A stretch of 64,000 nucleotides of DNA from Candidatus Peribacteraceae bacterium (GTDB lineage Bacteria; Patescibacteriota; Gracilibacteria; Peribacterales; Peribacteraceae). A program made the position numbers and the translations under genes. Under the pieces are notes generated by a model, which saw only the letters and a program-made list of their open reading frames with translations, did no database searches and had not been told where the DNA came from. Shown in pieces: positions 28,881 to 37,351 of this stretch; the first letter of the stretch is position 1, and each line of letters starts with the position of its first letter. The stretch lies in contig JAQVVD010000003.1 in the NCBI GenBank assembly GCA_028699155.1, positions 1 through 64,000 of the forward strand, written 5' to 3'.

Positions 28881-30161
28881 TTATTTCTCCTGCGTGTTCA
28901 TTTTCTTCTGCAGAGATGCAATGTACTCATCGATCTTCAGCTCCTTCTGCGCCACCCCCGTTTCCATGGCCGCTTTCGCGACTGCCGGAGCGACGCGCAG
29001 CACCACGCGCGGATCGAGCGGCTTGGGGATGATGTACGTCCTCCCAAAAGAGAGCGACTTGAGCTTGTATGCGGCAAGCACTGCATCCGGCACGTCTTCC
29101 TTTGCCAGATCCGAGAGCGCCCGGACGGCTGCCAGTTTCATCGCATCGTTGATCGCAGTCGCACGCGTATCCAGCGCGCCGCGGAAGACCGCCGGGAACG
29201 CCAGGACGTTATTCACCTGATTGGGATAATCACTCCTGCCGGTGGCGATAATCGGTTCTCCGCGCGCCTGTTGCGCTTCCTCGTACGTAATTTCCGGCTC
29301 GGGATTCGCGAGCGCGAAGATGATGGGATTCTCCACCATGCTCTGCGCCATACCTTTGGAAACGCAGTGAGCAGTGGAAACGCCGATGAAGACGTCTGCC
29401 CCTTTGAGCACATCGGCAATGGTACGCAGCTGTGTTTCGGATGCGAGTTCGAACTTGTGCGGCTTCATATTCTCCTCCCTCCCTTTGTAAATCACCCCCT
29501 TGGAATCGCAGACAACGATGTTCTCCCTACGCGCGCCGAGCTGAGCGAGCATCTGTACGATTGCATGCGCTGCTGCGCCTGCGCCGCAGAACACAATGCG
29601 CACGTCGGGGAGCCGTTTATCGGCAATCTCCAGCGCATTGAGCAACGCCGCAGAGACAACGATCGCCGTCCCGTGCTGGTCATCGTGGAAGACGGGGATG
29701 GAGAGCTTTGCAATCAGTGCTTTCTCCACGGCGAAACACTCGGGCGATTTGATATCCTCCAGGCAGATTGCGCCGAAGGTCGGCGCGATGCGCTGCGCAA
29801 TGTTGATGATCTCTTCGGGTTCCTGCGTATCCAGCTCTATGTCGAATACGTCTATGTCGGCGAACCGCTTGAAGAGCACGGCCTTCCCCTCCATCACCGG
29901 TTTCGCCGGAACCGGCCCCTGGTTCCCGAGCCCCAGGAGCGAGGTGCCATTGGAAAGGAGACCCACCAGATTGCCCTTGCTTGTGAAGTCGTACGCCTTC
30001 AGATGATCCTTCGCGATTTCCTTGCACACTTCGGCTACGCCCGGCGTGTACGCCAGGGCGAGGTCCGCCTGCGTCGCGAGCGGCTTGGTCGGAATGACTT
30101 CGATTTTCCCGGGGCGATCTCCCCTGTGGTATGCCAGTACGTCTTCTTTTATGACTTTCAT
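28881..30161 (-). CDS. NAD(P)-dependent malic enzyme
   Basis: YTPGVAEVCKEIAKD..GTSLLGLGNQGPVPAKPVMEGKAVLFKRFADIDVFDIEL..PVFHDDQHGTAIVVSAALLNAL..IVFCGAGAAAHAI. Confidence 0.95.
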   Translation of the reverse strand: MKVIKEDVLAYHRGDRPGKIEVIPTKPLATQADLALAYTPGVAEVCKEIAKDHLKAYDFTSKGNLVGLLSNGTSLLGLGNQGPVPAKPVMEGKAVLFKRFADIDVFDIELDTQEPEEIINIAQRIAPTFGAICLEDIKSPECFAVEKALIAKLSIPVFHDDQHGTAIVVSAALLNALEIADKRLPDVRIVFCGAGAAAHAIVQMLAQLGARRENIVVCDSKGVIYKGREENMKPHKFELASETQLRTIADVLKGADVFIGVSTAHCVSKGMAQSMVENPIIFALANPEPEITYEEAQQARGEPIIATGRSDYPNQVNNVLAFPAVFRGALDTRATAINDAMKLAAVRALSDLAKEDVPDAVLAAYKLKSLSFGRTYIIPKPLDPRVVLRVAPAVAKAAMETGVAQKELKIDEYIASLQKKMNTQEK

Positions 30162-30232
30162 AAGGTGATTCCAGACTACAGGAGCTACTTTTAAAAATCC
30201 AAAATACGAAATGAAAAGCGCGGTCCCCCTTC

Positions 30233-30327
30233 GTCCGCCTGTGGCGGACCACGTCCCACGTCAAATCGCTTCTCGCTCTGCTGCGAGCGATTTTACGTGG
30301 CAGGTCACGTCGTTCGCGAACGACGTG
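30233..30327. repeat. Cluster of palindromes beyond the broken tRNA-Trp copy
   Basis: GTCCGCCTGTGGCGGAC (30233-30249); CCACGTCAAATCGCT...AGCGATTTTACGTGG; CACGTCGTTCGCGAACGACGTG (30306-30327). Confidence 0.8.
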
Positions 30328-30447
30328 GCAGGCGCGGCAGGGATCGAACCTGCGACCCCAGGTTTTGGAGACCCATGCGCTGCGCGCATCAATCTTATTG
30401 ATTGCCCGCTCGGACAAGCCTCGCGGGGCCAACTGAGCTACGCGCCG
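30326..30447 (-). pseudogene. Disrupted duplicate of tRNA-Trp (55-nt block replaces the D-arm 3' strand)
   Basis: 75-bp identity (30299-30373 versus 30461-30535), then 30374-30428 replaces tgtgctcta, then ccaactgagctacgcgcc resumes. Confidence 0.8.
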
Positions 30448-30487
30448 ACTGCGGATGTTTGGCAGGTCACGTCGTTCGCGAACGACG

Positions 30488-30563
30488 TGGCAGGCGCGGC
30501 AGGGATCGAACCTGCGACCCCAGGTTTTGGAGACCTGTGCTCTACCAACTGAGCTACGCGCCT
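30488..30563 (-). tRNA. tRNA-Trp (anticodon CCA), CCA encoded
   Basis: AGGCGCGTAGCTCAGTTGGTAGAGCACAGGTCTCCAAAACCTGGGGTCGCAGGTTCGATCCCTGCCGCGCCTGCCA. Confidence 0.95.
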
Positions 30564-30606
30564 ACGCTGCAAAAGACAGCATGTATAGTACTTTGCGGAA
30601 GTCGTA

Positions 30607-30689
30607 AGAGAAACAGAGAAATGGAAAATTAAAAATTGATAATTATTCATTTCAATTCTCAATTTTCCATTATTCATTATTTTCTCTTC
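30607..30689. repeat. AT-rich inverted degenerate 7-nt repeats at the topA 3' end
   Basis: gagaaacagagaaatggaaaattaaaaattgataattattcatttcaattctcaattttccattattcattattttctc. Confidence 0.7.
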
Positions 30690-33010
30690 CACTTCCTCGG
30701 CGGAGCATTGCGTTTTTTATCCAGCAACTGCGCCGCGAGTACGAGATCGACGTCTTCCGGCAGTATGCGTTTGGGGAGTGATGCGTTCGTTTTTCCATCA
30801 GTGACGTACGGGCCATAACGTCCGTCTTTCACCTGGATCTCCCCGCCGCTCGTGGGGTCTTTGCCCAGCACTTTGATCGGCTCCGCCTGCTTCTTCTTCT
30901 GCTCCTTCATGTCCTCCATGTACTGCACCGCATCTTCCAGCGTGACGGAGGCGGGGGATTTGTCCTTGGGGACGGAGACGTTCTTCTCGCCGATTTTGAG
31001 GTACGGGCCAAAGCGGCCGATGGTGACGATCACTGTTTCGCCATTGAGTTCCCCTATCTCTTTGGGGAAGATGAGGAGACCGAGCGCCTCCTCCAGCGTC
31101 ACATCTTCCGTTGTCTTGCCTTTGGCGAGTGATGCGCTGCGCGGCTTTGTCCCTTTCTTCAGATCCTCCTCCCTCCCCAGTTGGACATACGGACCGAAAC
31201 GGCCGGATTTCGCTATGACTTCCAGCCCGGTCTTCGGATCTGTACCGAGTATGCGCTCCTTCATCACTTCCGCCTTGGAGAGCGTCTTCGTCTTCGATTC
31301 GACCAACATGTTGAACGGCTCATAGAAACGTGCGAGGAATGCGCCGCCCTTCAGCGTTCCCTCTGCGATATCATCCAGGGACTGCTCCATCTTTGCGGTG
31401 AACTGGATGTCGACGATATCGGAAAAGTGCTCCGTGAGCAGGTCCGTAACACGGAATGCAATGTCTTCCGGAATGAGCTGTTTCCCTTCTTTGCGTATGT
31501 ACCCGCGCTGCTGCACGGTACTGATGGTCGGAGCGTAGGTACTCGGGCGGCCGATGCCTTCTTCCTCCAGCTTCTTGACCAAACTCGCTTCTGTGTAGCG
31601 CGGCGGCGGCTTGGTGAAGTGCTGCTGAGACTGAAGTTCGTTGCAGGTAAGAGCATCCCCTTGCTTGAGCGGCGGCAGATGTTTTTCGCCATCGCCCGCA
31701 TCTTCCTTTCTAAAATCATCCTCCGATTCATCCGTTCCTTCGGAATACACGCGGAAGTAGCCGTCGAAGGTCACTGTCTGCCCCGTTGCACGGAACGTGT
31801 ATGCGCCCGCGGAGATATCTGCGCCGACACGCTTGAGTTCCGCCACCGGCATCTGCGTGGCGATCGTCCTCAGCCAGATGAGCGTGTAGAGCTTGAGTTG
31901 CTGCGTATCGAGCACGTCCTTCAGAGATTCCGGCGTTCGCTCCATCTCCGTGGGACGGATTGCTTCATGCGCTTCCTGCGCGCCCTTGCTCTTCGTCTGG
32001 TACTTGCGCGGCTCGGAGAGGATGTACTCCCGGCCGTAGAGCTTCTCGATCGTGCGTTTGGCGTCTTCGAGCGCCTTGGTACTCAAATTGACGGAGTCAG
32101 TACGCATGTAGGTGATGAGACCCATCGCACCTTCTCCTTTGCCCAGGCTGATGCCTTCGTAGAGTTGCTGCGCCACAAGCATCGTCTGTTTCACGGAGAA
32201 TCCCAGTTTTCTGCCCGCCTCCTGCTGGAGCGTAGAAGTCGTGAACGGCGGAGGGGGAGATTTGCGCACCTCTTTCTCTTCTATCTGTGAAACTTCGTAC
32301 GAAGCTCCCTTGAGATCCTGTAGAACCGAGGAAGCCTCGCTCTCATTTGCCGGCACGAATTTTTTGCCGTTCTTGTTCCTGAGTTCAGCGATGCACTGCT
32401 CCTGTCCGGAAGTCAGCAGATCTGCCTCGATCGTCCAGTACTCCTGTGGCTTGAATGCCTGTATGGTGCGCTCGCGATCGACGAGGATGCGCACCGCCAC
32501 GGATTGGACTCGGCCTGCGGAGAGACCGCGGTAGACCTTCTTCCAGAGGAACGGCGAGAGGGTGTACCCCACTAACCGGTCCAAAATCCTGCGCGCCTGC
32601 TGCGCATCGACCAGGTGCATATCGATTGTCCGCGGGCTCTGTATTGCTTCCTGAATCGCGCTCTCCGTAATCTCATGGAACACGATGCGTTTGATTTTCT
32701 TCTCCTTCCCGGGCTTGAGCACCTCGACCAGATGCCAGCCGATTGCTTCTCCCTCGCGATCTTCGTCTGTTGCGATCCAGAGGTCATCTGCTTCTTTGAG
32801 CGCATCTTTCAACTTCTTTACCGTCGTTTTCTTCTCGGCGGGAACTTCGTACGTAGGCAGGAAATCCGCATCGGTATCCACGCCAAGCGTGGACTTCGGC
32901 AGATCGCGAACATGCCCCATGCTCGCATGCACGTCGTAGTCCTTCCCGAGGAAACGTTTGATAGTCTTGGCCTTTGTGGGGCTTTCTACAATGACGAGGT
33001 GGCTGGGCAT
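30677..33010 (-). CDS. topA: DNA topoisomerase I
   Basis: MPSHLVIVESPTKAKTIKRFLGKDYDVHASMGHVRDLP..YMRTDSVNLS..EAHEAIRPT; C-terminal GRFGPY repeats. Confidence 0.97.
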   Translation of the reverse strand: MPSHLVIVESPTKAKTIKRFLGKDYDVHASMGHVRDLPKSTLGVDTDADFLPTYEVPAEKKTTVKKLKDALKEADDLWIATDEDREGEAIGWHLVEVLKPGKEKKIKRIVFHEITESAIQEAIQSPRTIDMHLVDAQQARRILDRLVGYTLSPFLWKKVYRGLSAGRVQSVAVRILVDRERTIQAFKPQEYWTIEADLLTSGQEQCIAELRNKNGKKFVPANESEASSVLQDLKGASYEVSQIEEKEVRKSPPPPFTTSTLQQEAGRKLGFSVKQTMLVAQQLYEGISLGKGEGAMGLITYMRTDSVNLSTKALEDAKRTIEKLYGREYILSEPRKYQTKSKGAQEAHEAIRPTEMERTPESLKDVLDTQQLKLYTLIWLRTIATQMPVAELKRVGADISAGAYTFRATGQTVTFDGYFRVYSEGTDESEDDFRKEDAGDGEKHLPPLKQGDALTCNELQSQQHFTKPPPRYTEASLVKKLEEEGIGRPSTYAPTISTVQQRGYIRKEGKQLIPEDIAFRVTDLLTEHFSDIVDIQFTAKMEQSLDDIAEGTLKGGAFLARFYEPFNMLVESKTKTLSKAEVMKERILGTDPKTGLEVIAKSGRFGPYVQLGREEDLKKGTKPRSASLAKGKTTEDVTLEEALGLLIFPKEIGELNGETVIVTIGRFGPYLKIGEKNVSVPKDKSPASVTLEDAVQYMEDMKEQKKKQAEPIKVLGKDPTSGGEIQVKDGRYGPYVTDGKTNASLPKRILPEDVDLVLAAQLLDKKRNAPPRKWKRK

Positions 33011-33303
33011 CTTCTTCCTGTTTTGGGAGAGCGTACAGGCACCGAGCCTAGTGAGAAACATTACTCCTTGTCAAAGAATTGGCGCATGGGGTTCCTGGCT
33101 CTTCGTTCTTGGTTACGGCCCACGCCGGCAGCGAAGTACCAGTGCAGTGGCTACCAACCAGGAAGCATTTTCTATGCACTCTCACCTATGCACGGTGCGC
33201 CAGCATCCTGAATCAACCACCTGCCATTCTTTGCAGGATATCTGCTGCCAAACGCCGAAATACCATGTTTTCCCCAATTTGTGAGTATCTTTCTTGATCA
33301 TCA

Positions 33304-33348
33304 TTTTTGGCTTATTGAAGCCATTCTCACGATGAGAAGCCAAAAAAC
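33304..33348. other. Alternative-hairpin region upstream of the HU gene
   Basis: TTTTTGGCTT-ATTGAAGCC-ATTCTCACGATGAG-AAGCCAAAAA, flanked by direct repeats AATACCATGTTTT. Confidence 0.5.
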
Positions 33349-33432
33349 AGCCACGAATACCATGTTTTGCGCTTGATGATGCGAAGAAGGGGCATACACT
33401 GGACCTTGGCTTATTTCTTACCCCACTTCTTT

Positions 33433-33708
33433 ATGTCCAAGCAGGACCTTATCAACGCCATTGCGGACTCTGCGGGGATCACCAAGCGTGCTGCAGGGGA
33501 TGCACTCGAGGCTTTCATCGCCTACGTGACGAAGAACCTCAGGGCTGGCAAGAACGTCACCGTGACAGGCTTCGGAACCTACAAAGTTTCCAAGCGTGCA
33601 GCTCGTCAGGGCGTGAACCCCCGCAACCCGAGCCAGCGGATTTCCATCCCTGCCATGAAGGTCCCTACCTTCAAGGCCGGCAAGACGCTCAAGGATGCAG
33701 TTCGCTGA
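33433..33708 (+). CDS. HU family DNA-binding protein
   Basis: MSKQDLINAIADSAGITKRAAGDALEAFIAYVTKNLRAGKNVTVTGFGTYKVSKRAARQGVNPRNPSQRISIPAMKVPTFKAGKTLKDAV. Confidence 0.96.
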   Translation: MSKQDLINAIADSAGITKRAAGDALEAFIAYVTKNLRAGKNVTVTGFGTYKVSKRAARQGVNPRNPSQRISIPAMKVPTFKAGKTLKDAVR

Positions 33709-33742
33709 TCCACTAGTATAATTTTGTGACTTGAACACGGGA

Positions 33743-33775
33743 AGAAACCTCCATGAACATGGGGGTTTCTTTTTA
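33743..33775 (+). terminator. Intrinsic terminator of the HU gene
   Basis: AGAAACCTCCATGAACATGGGGGTTTCTTTTT. Confidence 0.9.
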
Positions 33776-33778
33776 GGA

Positions 33779-33848
33779 AAAAACGGGAAAAGGGAATGTG
33801 GCGATACACAGAAACTCTTTTCCCTCTTTTCCTTTTCCCTCTTCCACT
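33779..33848. repeat. Inverted short tandem repeats (GGGAAAA / TTTTCCC)
   Basis: aaaacgggaaaagggaa ... ctcttttccctcttttccttttccctctt. Confidence 0.65.
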
Positions 33849-33882
33849 TGCAACCTCTCGATCAGTCGCTATCCTGACGCGC

Positions 33883-34431
33883 ATGGACGCAGCGCTCGTA
33901 CGAGAAACACTCGGCTCTCTCCTCACGCACCTCAATCTTCCTTTCGATGCCATCGAGCTTGCGGATGGAGAAGGATTCACGCGTATCGATATACGCTCCC
34001 CATCAGCCAGCCGCATCATCGGCTGGCATGGTGAGACGCTCAACTCGATCCAGCACCTGCTCAAGGCGATCATCCGCACCAAGGAACAGTCGGAAAAGAG
34101 TCCGTTCCTCGTGCTGGATATTGACGGCTACCGCCGTGATCAGGAAGAGAAAGTCTGCAAGGCGGCAGAGCGCAAAGCAGATTTCGTACGAAGGACCGGG
34201 AACAGGGTGGCCCTGCCCCCCATGAGCCCATACTTCCGGCGCATCGTGCACCTGCACATCGCCAATACTCCCGAACTGCAGGACCTCACGACTGCCAGCA
34301 CGGGGGAGGGTGAGTACAGGCAGATCGTGCTCCAGTTAAAAGAGAAACGAGCAGGGCAGGAGCAGGGGGAGGAACTGTCTCCCGTGATCTCCGAGAATGA
34401 AGATAACGGTCTGGAGAATCTGGACATCTAA
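33883..34431 (+). CDS. jag: Jag-type KH-R3H RNA-binding protein
   Basis: SASRIIGWHGETLNSIQHLLKAII (KH) ... GYRRDQEEKVCKAAERKADFVRRTGNRVALPPMSPYFRRIVHLHI (R3H). Confidence 0.9.
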   Translation: MDAALVRETLGSLLTHLNLPFDAIELADGEGFTRIDIRSPSASRIIGWHGETLNSIQHLLKAIIRTKEQSEKSPFLVLDIDGYRRDQEEKVCKAAERKADFVRRTGNRVALPPMSPYFRRIVHLHIANTPELQDLTTASTGEGEYRQIVLQLKEKRAGQEQGEELSPVISENEDNGLENLDI

Positions 34432-34440
34432 ACGAGCGGG

Positions 34441-34515
34441 GAGTGAGTAGTGGCTAGTGAAAATGTCGTACTCATCACTAACCACTCACCACTACTCACT
34501 ACTCACTATTCACTG
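34441..34515. repeat. Inverted arrays of 7-nt repeats (GAGTAGT / CACTACT)
   Basis: gagtgagtagtggctagtga ... tcactaaccactcaccactactcactactcactattcactgc. Confidence 0.85.
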
Positions 34516-35580
34516 CAATTTCCTCCATTCCTCCATGAGTTCCTTCTCCTTGCGCGAGAGCTTCTTGGGGATCTCCACCTGCACCGTCACATAGTGGTCG
34601 CCGTGGCGTGAGCTGCTCAAGACCGGCAGTCCTTTCCCCTGCAGACGCAATACCTGCCCGGGTTGCGTTGCATCGGGAATCCTGAGCGTGACGGGGCCGT
34701 GCACTGTCTCCACCGAGACTTCCGTGCCGAGGATCGCATCGATTGCAGGAATCGTAATTGAGGAACGAATGTCTTCCCGCTCACGCTCGAAACGGTGGTC
34801 GGGTTTGATGCGTATGTGCACGAAGAGATCTCCCGCGGGAGCACCCTGCCGCCCCGCTTCTCCCTCGCCGCGCACGCGGAGCGTCTGCCCGTCATCGATG
34901 CCCGCAGGCACATCGACCGTCACAGTGGTTTTTTCCTCTTTGCGCCCTTCCCCGCCGCAAGCGGAACACGGCGTTTCCGGCACTTTGCCGCTCCCTGCGC
35001 ATGCGGGACACACGACGCTCTGCTGGATCGTACCGAAGAATGACTGAGCAGAGCGGGTGACCTGCCCGGTACCGCTGCATGTGGAACACGTAACAAGTTT
35101 TGTCCCTTCTTTCGCTCCGGAGCCCCCGCATGCGCCGCATGTGTTCTGCTTGCGCAGTGACAGCGCGTGCTGCGCTCCGTGGACAACATCCTGGAGCGTG
35201 ATGATGAGTTCCACTTCCATGTCGCTGCCGCGCCGGTCGCGCGCCTGCTGCCTGCCTGCCCCCTGCCCTCCAAAGAAACTCTCGAAAATGTCGGAAAATC
35301 CTGAGAAATCCGCCTGATTGAATCCGCTGAATCCTCCAAACCCTCCGCCGCCCGGTCCGGCTGAGCCGAACTGGTCGTACATCTGCCGCTTCTTCGGATC
35401 GTTGAGCGTCTCGTACGCCTCGTTGATCTCCTTGTAACGCTGCTCCACGTCTTTATCCCCCTTATCCCCCTTGTGCTTATCGGGATGGAACTCTTTGCTC
35501 AGGCGGCGGTATGCGCGCTTGATCTCCTCCTGCGTCGCAGAACGGCCTACCCCCAGCACTTCGTAGAAATCCTTTGCCAT
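34510..35580 (-). CDS. dnaJ: Chaperone DnaJ
   Basis: MAKDFYEVLGVGRSATQEEIKRAYRRLSKEFHPDKHKGDK; four CxxCxGxG zinc motifs. Confidence 0.97.
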   Translation of the reverse strand: MAKDFYEVLGVGRSATQEEIKRAYRRLSKEFHPDKHKGDKGDKDVEQRYKEINEAYETLNDPKKRQMYDQFGSAGPGGGGFGGFSGFNQADFSGFSDIFESFFGGQGAGRQQARDRRGSDMEVELIITLQDVVHGAQHALSLRKQNTCGACGGSGAKEGTKLVTCSTCSGTGQVTRSAQSFFGTIQQSVVCPACAGSGKVPETPCSACGGEGRKEEKTTVTVDVPAGIDDGQTLRVRGEGEAGRQGAPAGDLFVHIRIKPDHRFEREREDIRSSITIPAIDAILGTEVSVETVHGPVTLRIPDATQPGQVLRLQGKGLPVLSSSRHGDHYVTVQVEIPKKLSRKEKELMEEWRKLQ

Positions 35581-35640
35581 ATGCGAGCGGCATTCTAGCG
35601 AGGGATGGCGGGGAATGCCATTTTGTGCTATCATATTCTG

Positions 35641-36708
35641 ATGTTTCTGCAGTGGAATCACCACCATGCGCAACGCCTCACGGGGTGGGCAACACTATCG
35701 CTTGGCATCGTCTTTACCGCGCTTGTGGGATACGGCGCTCTGCAGGGGGGAGTGGGGAACGAAGATGAGCAACTCGCGGCGCGCCTGCTCCCGGCGCACA
35801 TGCGCGGGGAGGTGGAGTGGAAGACGATCAGCGCAGAGGATGTGGATGAGGGAGCCACGGTTCCTCCGCATGTGAATGTGATCTTCCACTTGCCGCTGGA
35901 TATGGAACGCACCACGCGCAAGGTGCTCCTGGGTCCCAGCGGTCAGACCGTGCGCTACTGGGGATACTGCTTCCCGGAGAGCATGGCCGACGAGGACAAT
36001 GCGAACACATGGGGGCTCCCTGGGAAAATCTTCCTCTCGGAAATGGAACAGACGAAAGTCCAGGAAACGCTGCAAGCCAACGAGCGGGAACGTTTTACGA
36101 CTCCCCGCGGTTTCACGGAGGAAACGTTTGAGGACGCAAATAGCATCCGCGGAATCATCCGGCACCAGAAGGAAGTATTCGAAGCGGGTGAAACGTGTTA
36201 CCTCATGACGGAAGAAGTGCTGCCTATCGGAACGGATAACGACAAGGATGGCGCGAATTCCCGCGTGGAGAAACAGTACAAAACCCTCCCCTACAATACA
36301 GATACGGATGGAGACGGCATCGTAGACGGGCTCGAAATTTACGGCGGAACAAACCCCCTCATACGCGATAGTGACGGGGACGGCATCATCGACGGTATTG
36401 AGGACAAGAACCAAAACGGCCGCATAGACTCCGGTGAGACGGACCCGAGGCTCTGGGACAGCGATCGCGACGGGCTGTGCGACGGGTACTGCGTCGTAGA
36501 TTACAGCGCGCGCACCGGCTACAGCGCTCCGCAGGGATTTACGCCGCAGCAGAAGACCAAGTACGTGTACTGGGAGGATAAGAACCTCAACGGGCAGCTG
36601 GACGACGGCGAGACGGACCCCCTCAACGCAGACACGGATGGGGATGGAGTTCCGGATGACATAGAATTCTACCGTTGCTACATCACGAAAGAGGATGATT
36701 GCAACTGA
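35641..36708 (+). CDS. Membrane-anchored protein with Ca-binding (thrombospondin type 3/EF-hand-like) repeats
   Basis: NTDTDGDGIVDGLEIYGGTNPLIRDSDGDGIIDGIEDKNQNGRIDSGETDPRLWDSDRDGLCDG...NADTDGDGVPDDIE. Confidence 0.85.
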   Translation: MFLQWNHHHAQRLTGWATLSLGIVFTALVGYGALQGGVGNEDEQLAARLLPAHMRGEVEWKTISAEDVDEGATVPPHVNVIFHLPLDMERTTRKVLLGPSGQTVRYWGYCFPESMADEDNANTWGLPGKIFLSEMEQTKVQETLQANERERFTTPRGFTEETFEDANSIRGIIRHQKEVFEAGETCYLMTEEVLPIGTDNDKDGANSRVEKQYKTLPYNTDTDGDGIVDGLEIYGGTNPLIRDSDGDGIIDGIEDKNQNGRIDSGETDPRLWDSDRDGLCDGYCVVDYSARTGYSAPQGFTPQQKTKYVYWEDKNLNGQLDDGETDPLNADTDGDGVPDDIEFYRCYITKEDDCN

Positions 36709-36727
36709 TACAAAAATCTGCTACAAT
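36699..36727 (+). promoter_or_regulatory. Promoter TTGCAA-17-TACAAT ahead of 36734 ORF
   Basis: -10 ends 6 nt before ATG at 36734. Confidence 0.55.
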
Positions 36728-36730
36728 ACT

Positions 36731-37318
36731 ATGATGACTTTGCAATTTCGGACACTGGCGCTCACGGCACTCCTCACGATCGTGCTCGCACCTGCAGCGC
36801 ACGCATACGTGAATCCCTACGACGTGCTGCTTGCCAACGAACTGCTCCTGCCTCCGCAGCCGCGCATGACAGAGGACCGCTTAGACAGGCAGCAATTGGA
36901 AAGTGCTGCCCGGAGAGAAGAGGAACAGGCCGCGATTTTTGCAGAACAGCAACCGCCCGCAGTCGTGCAGCTTGAATCAGAGACTGAGGGGGAATCTCAT
37001 ACTGCCGCATCAGAGGAAACAACGGCATCCACGCCGGAGAGCATGGAACTGCTCTCGCTCATGCGCGCGCTCGAGCGCATTAAGACGAGCCAGGCGCAGG
37101 CCAAAGCAGAGGAAGCAGTACGCCAGCAGGCATTCCTGCTCCTGCAACAGAACGGCATTGAGCTGCACGGAGGTGCGCCCCTCCTGCAGGGCAAAGGAAA
37201 CAATCTGGCTCCTACCGGTGCCGGTACAGTTGCAGCAGTCATTCTTGCGCTTGCAGGCATTGCCTGGACCATGCGCAGGGCCTACCGCTCTTCGCGGCTG
37301 GCACACACACACTCCTAA
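36731..37318 (+). CDS. Secreted protein with C-terminal LAPTG-TM-positive tail (sortase-like sorting signal)
   Basis: Signal peptide MMTLQFRTLALTALLTIVLAPAAHA; C-term NNLAPTGAGTVAAVILALAGIAWTMRRAYRSSR. Confidence 0.7.
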   Translation: MMTLQFRTLALTALLTIVLAPAAHAYVNPYDVLLANELLLPPQPRMTEDRLDRQQLESAARREEEQAAIFAEQQPPAVVQLESETEGESHTAASEETTASTPESMELLSLMRALERIKTSQAQAKAEEAVRQQAFLLLQQNGIELHGGAPLLQGKGNNLAPTGAGTVAAVILALAGIAWTMRRAYRSSRLAHTHS

Positions 37319-37351
37319 ACGCATTGAAGATCTGCTAGGGTAGTCATCCAT

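Noticed and set aside
31181-32290. Plus-strand ORF of 369 aa
   Set aside because: Shadow of topA.
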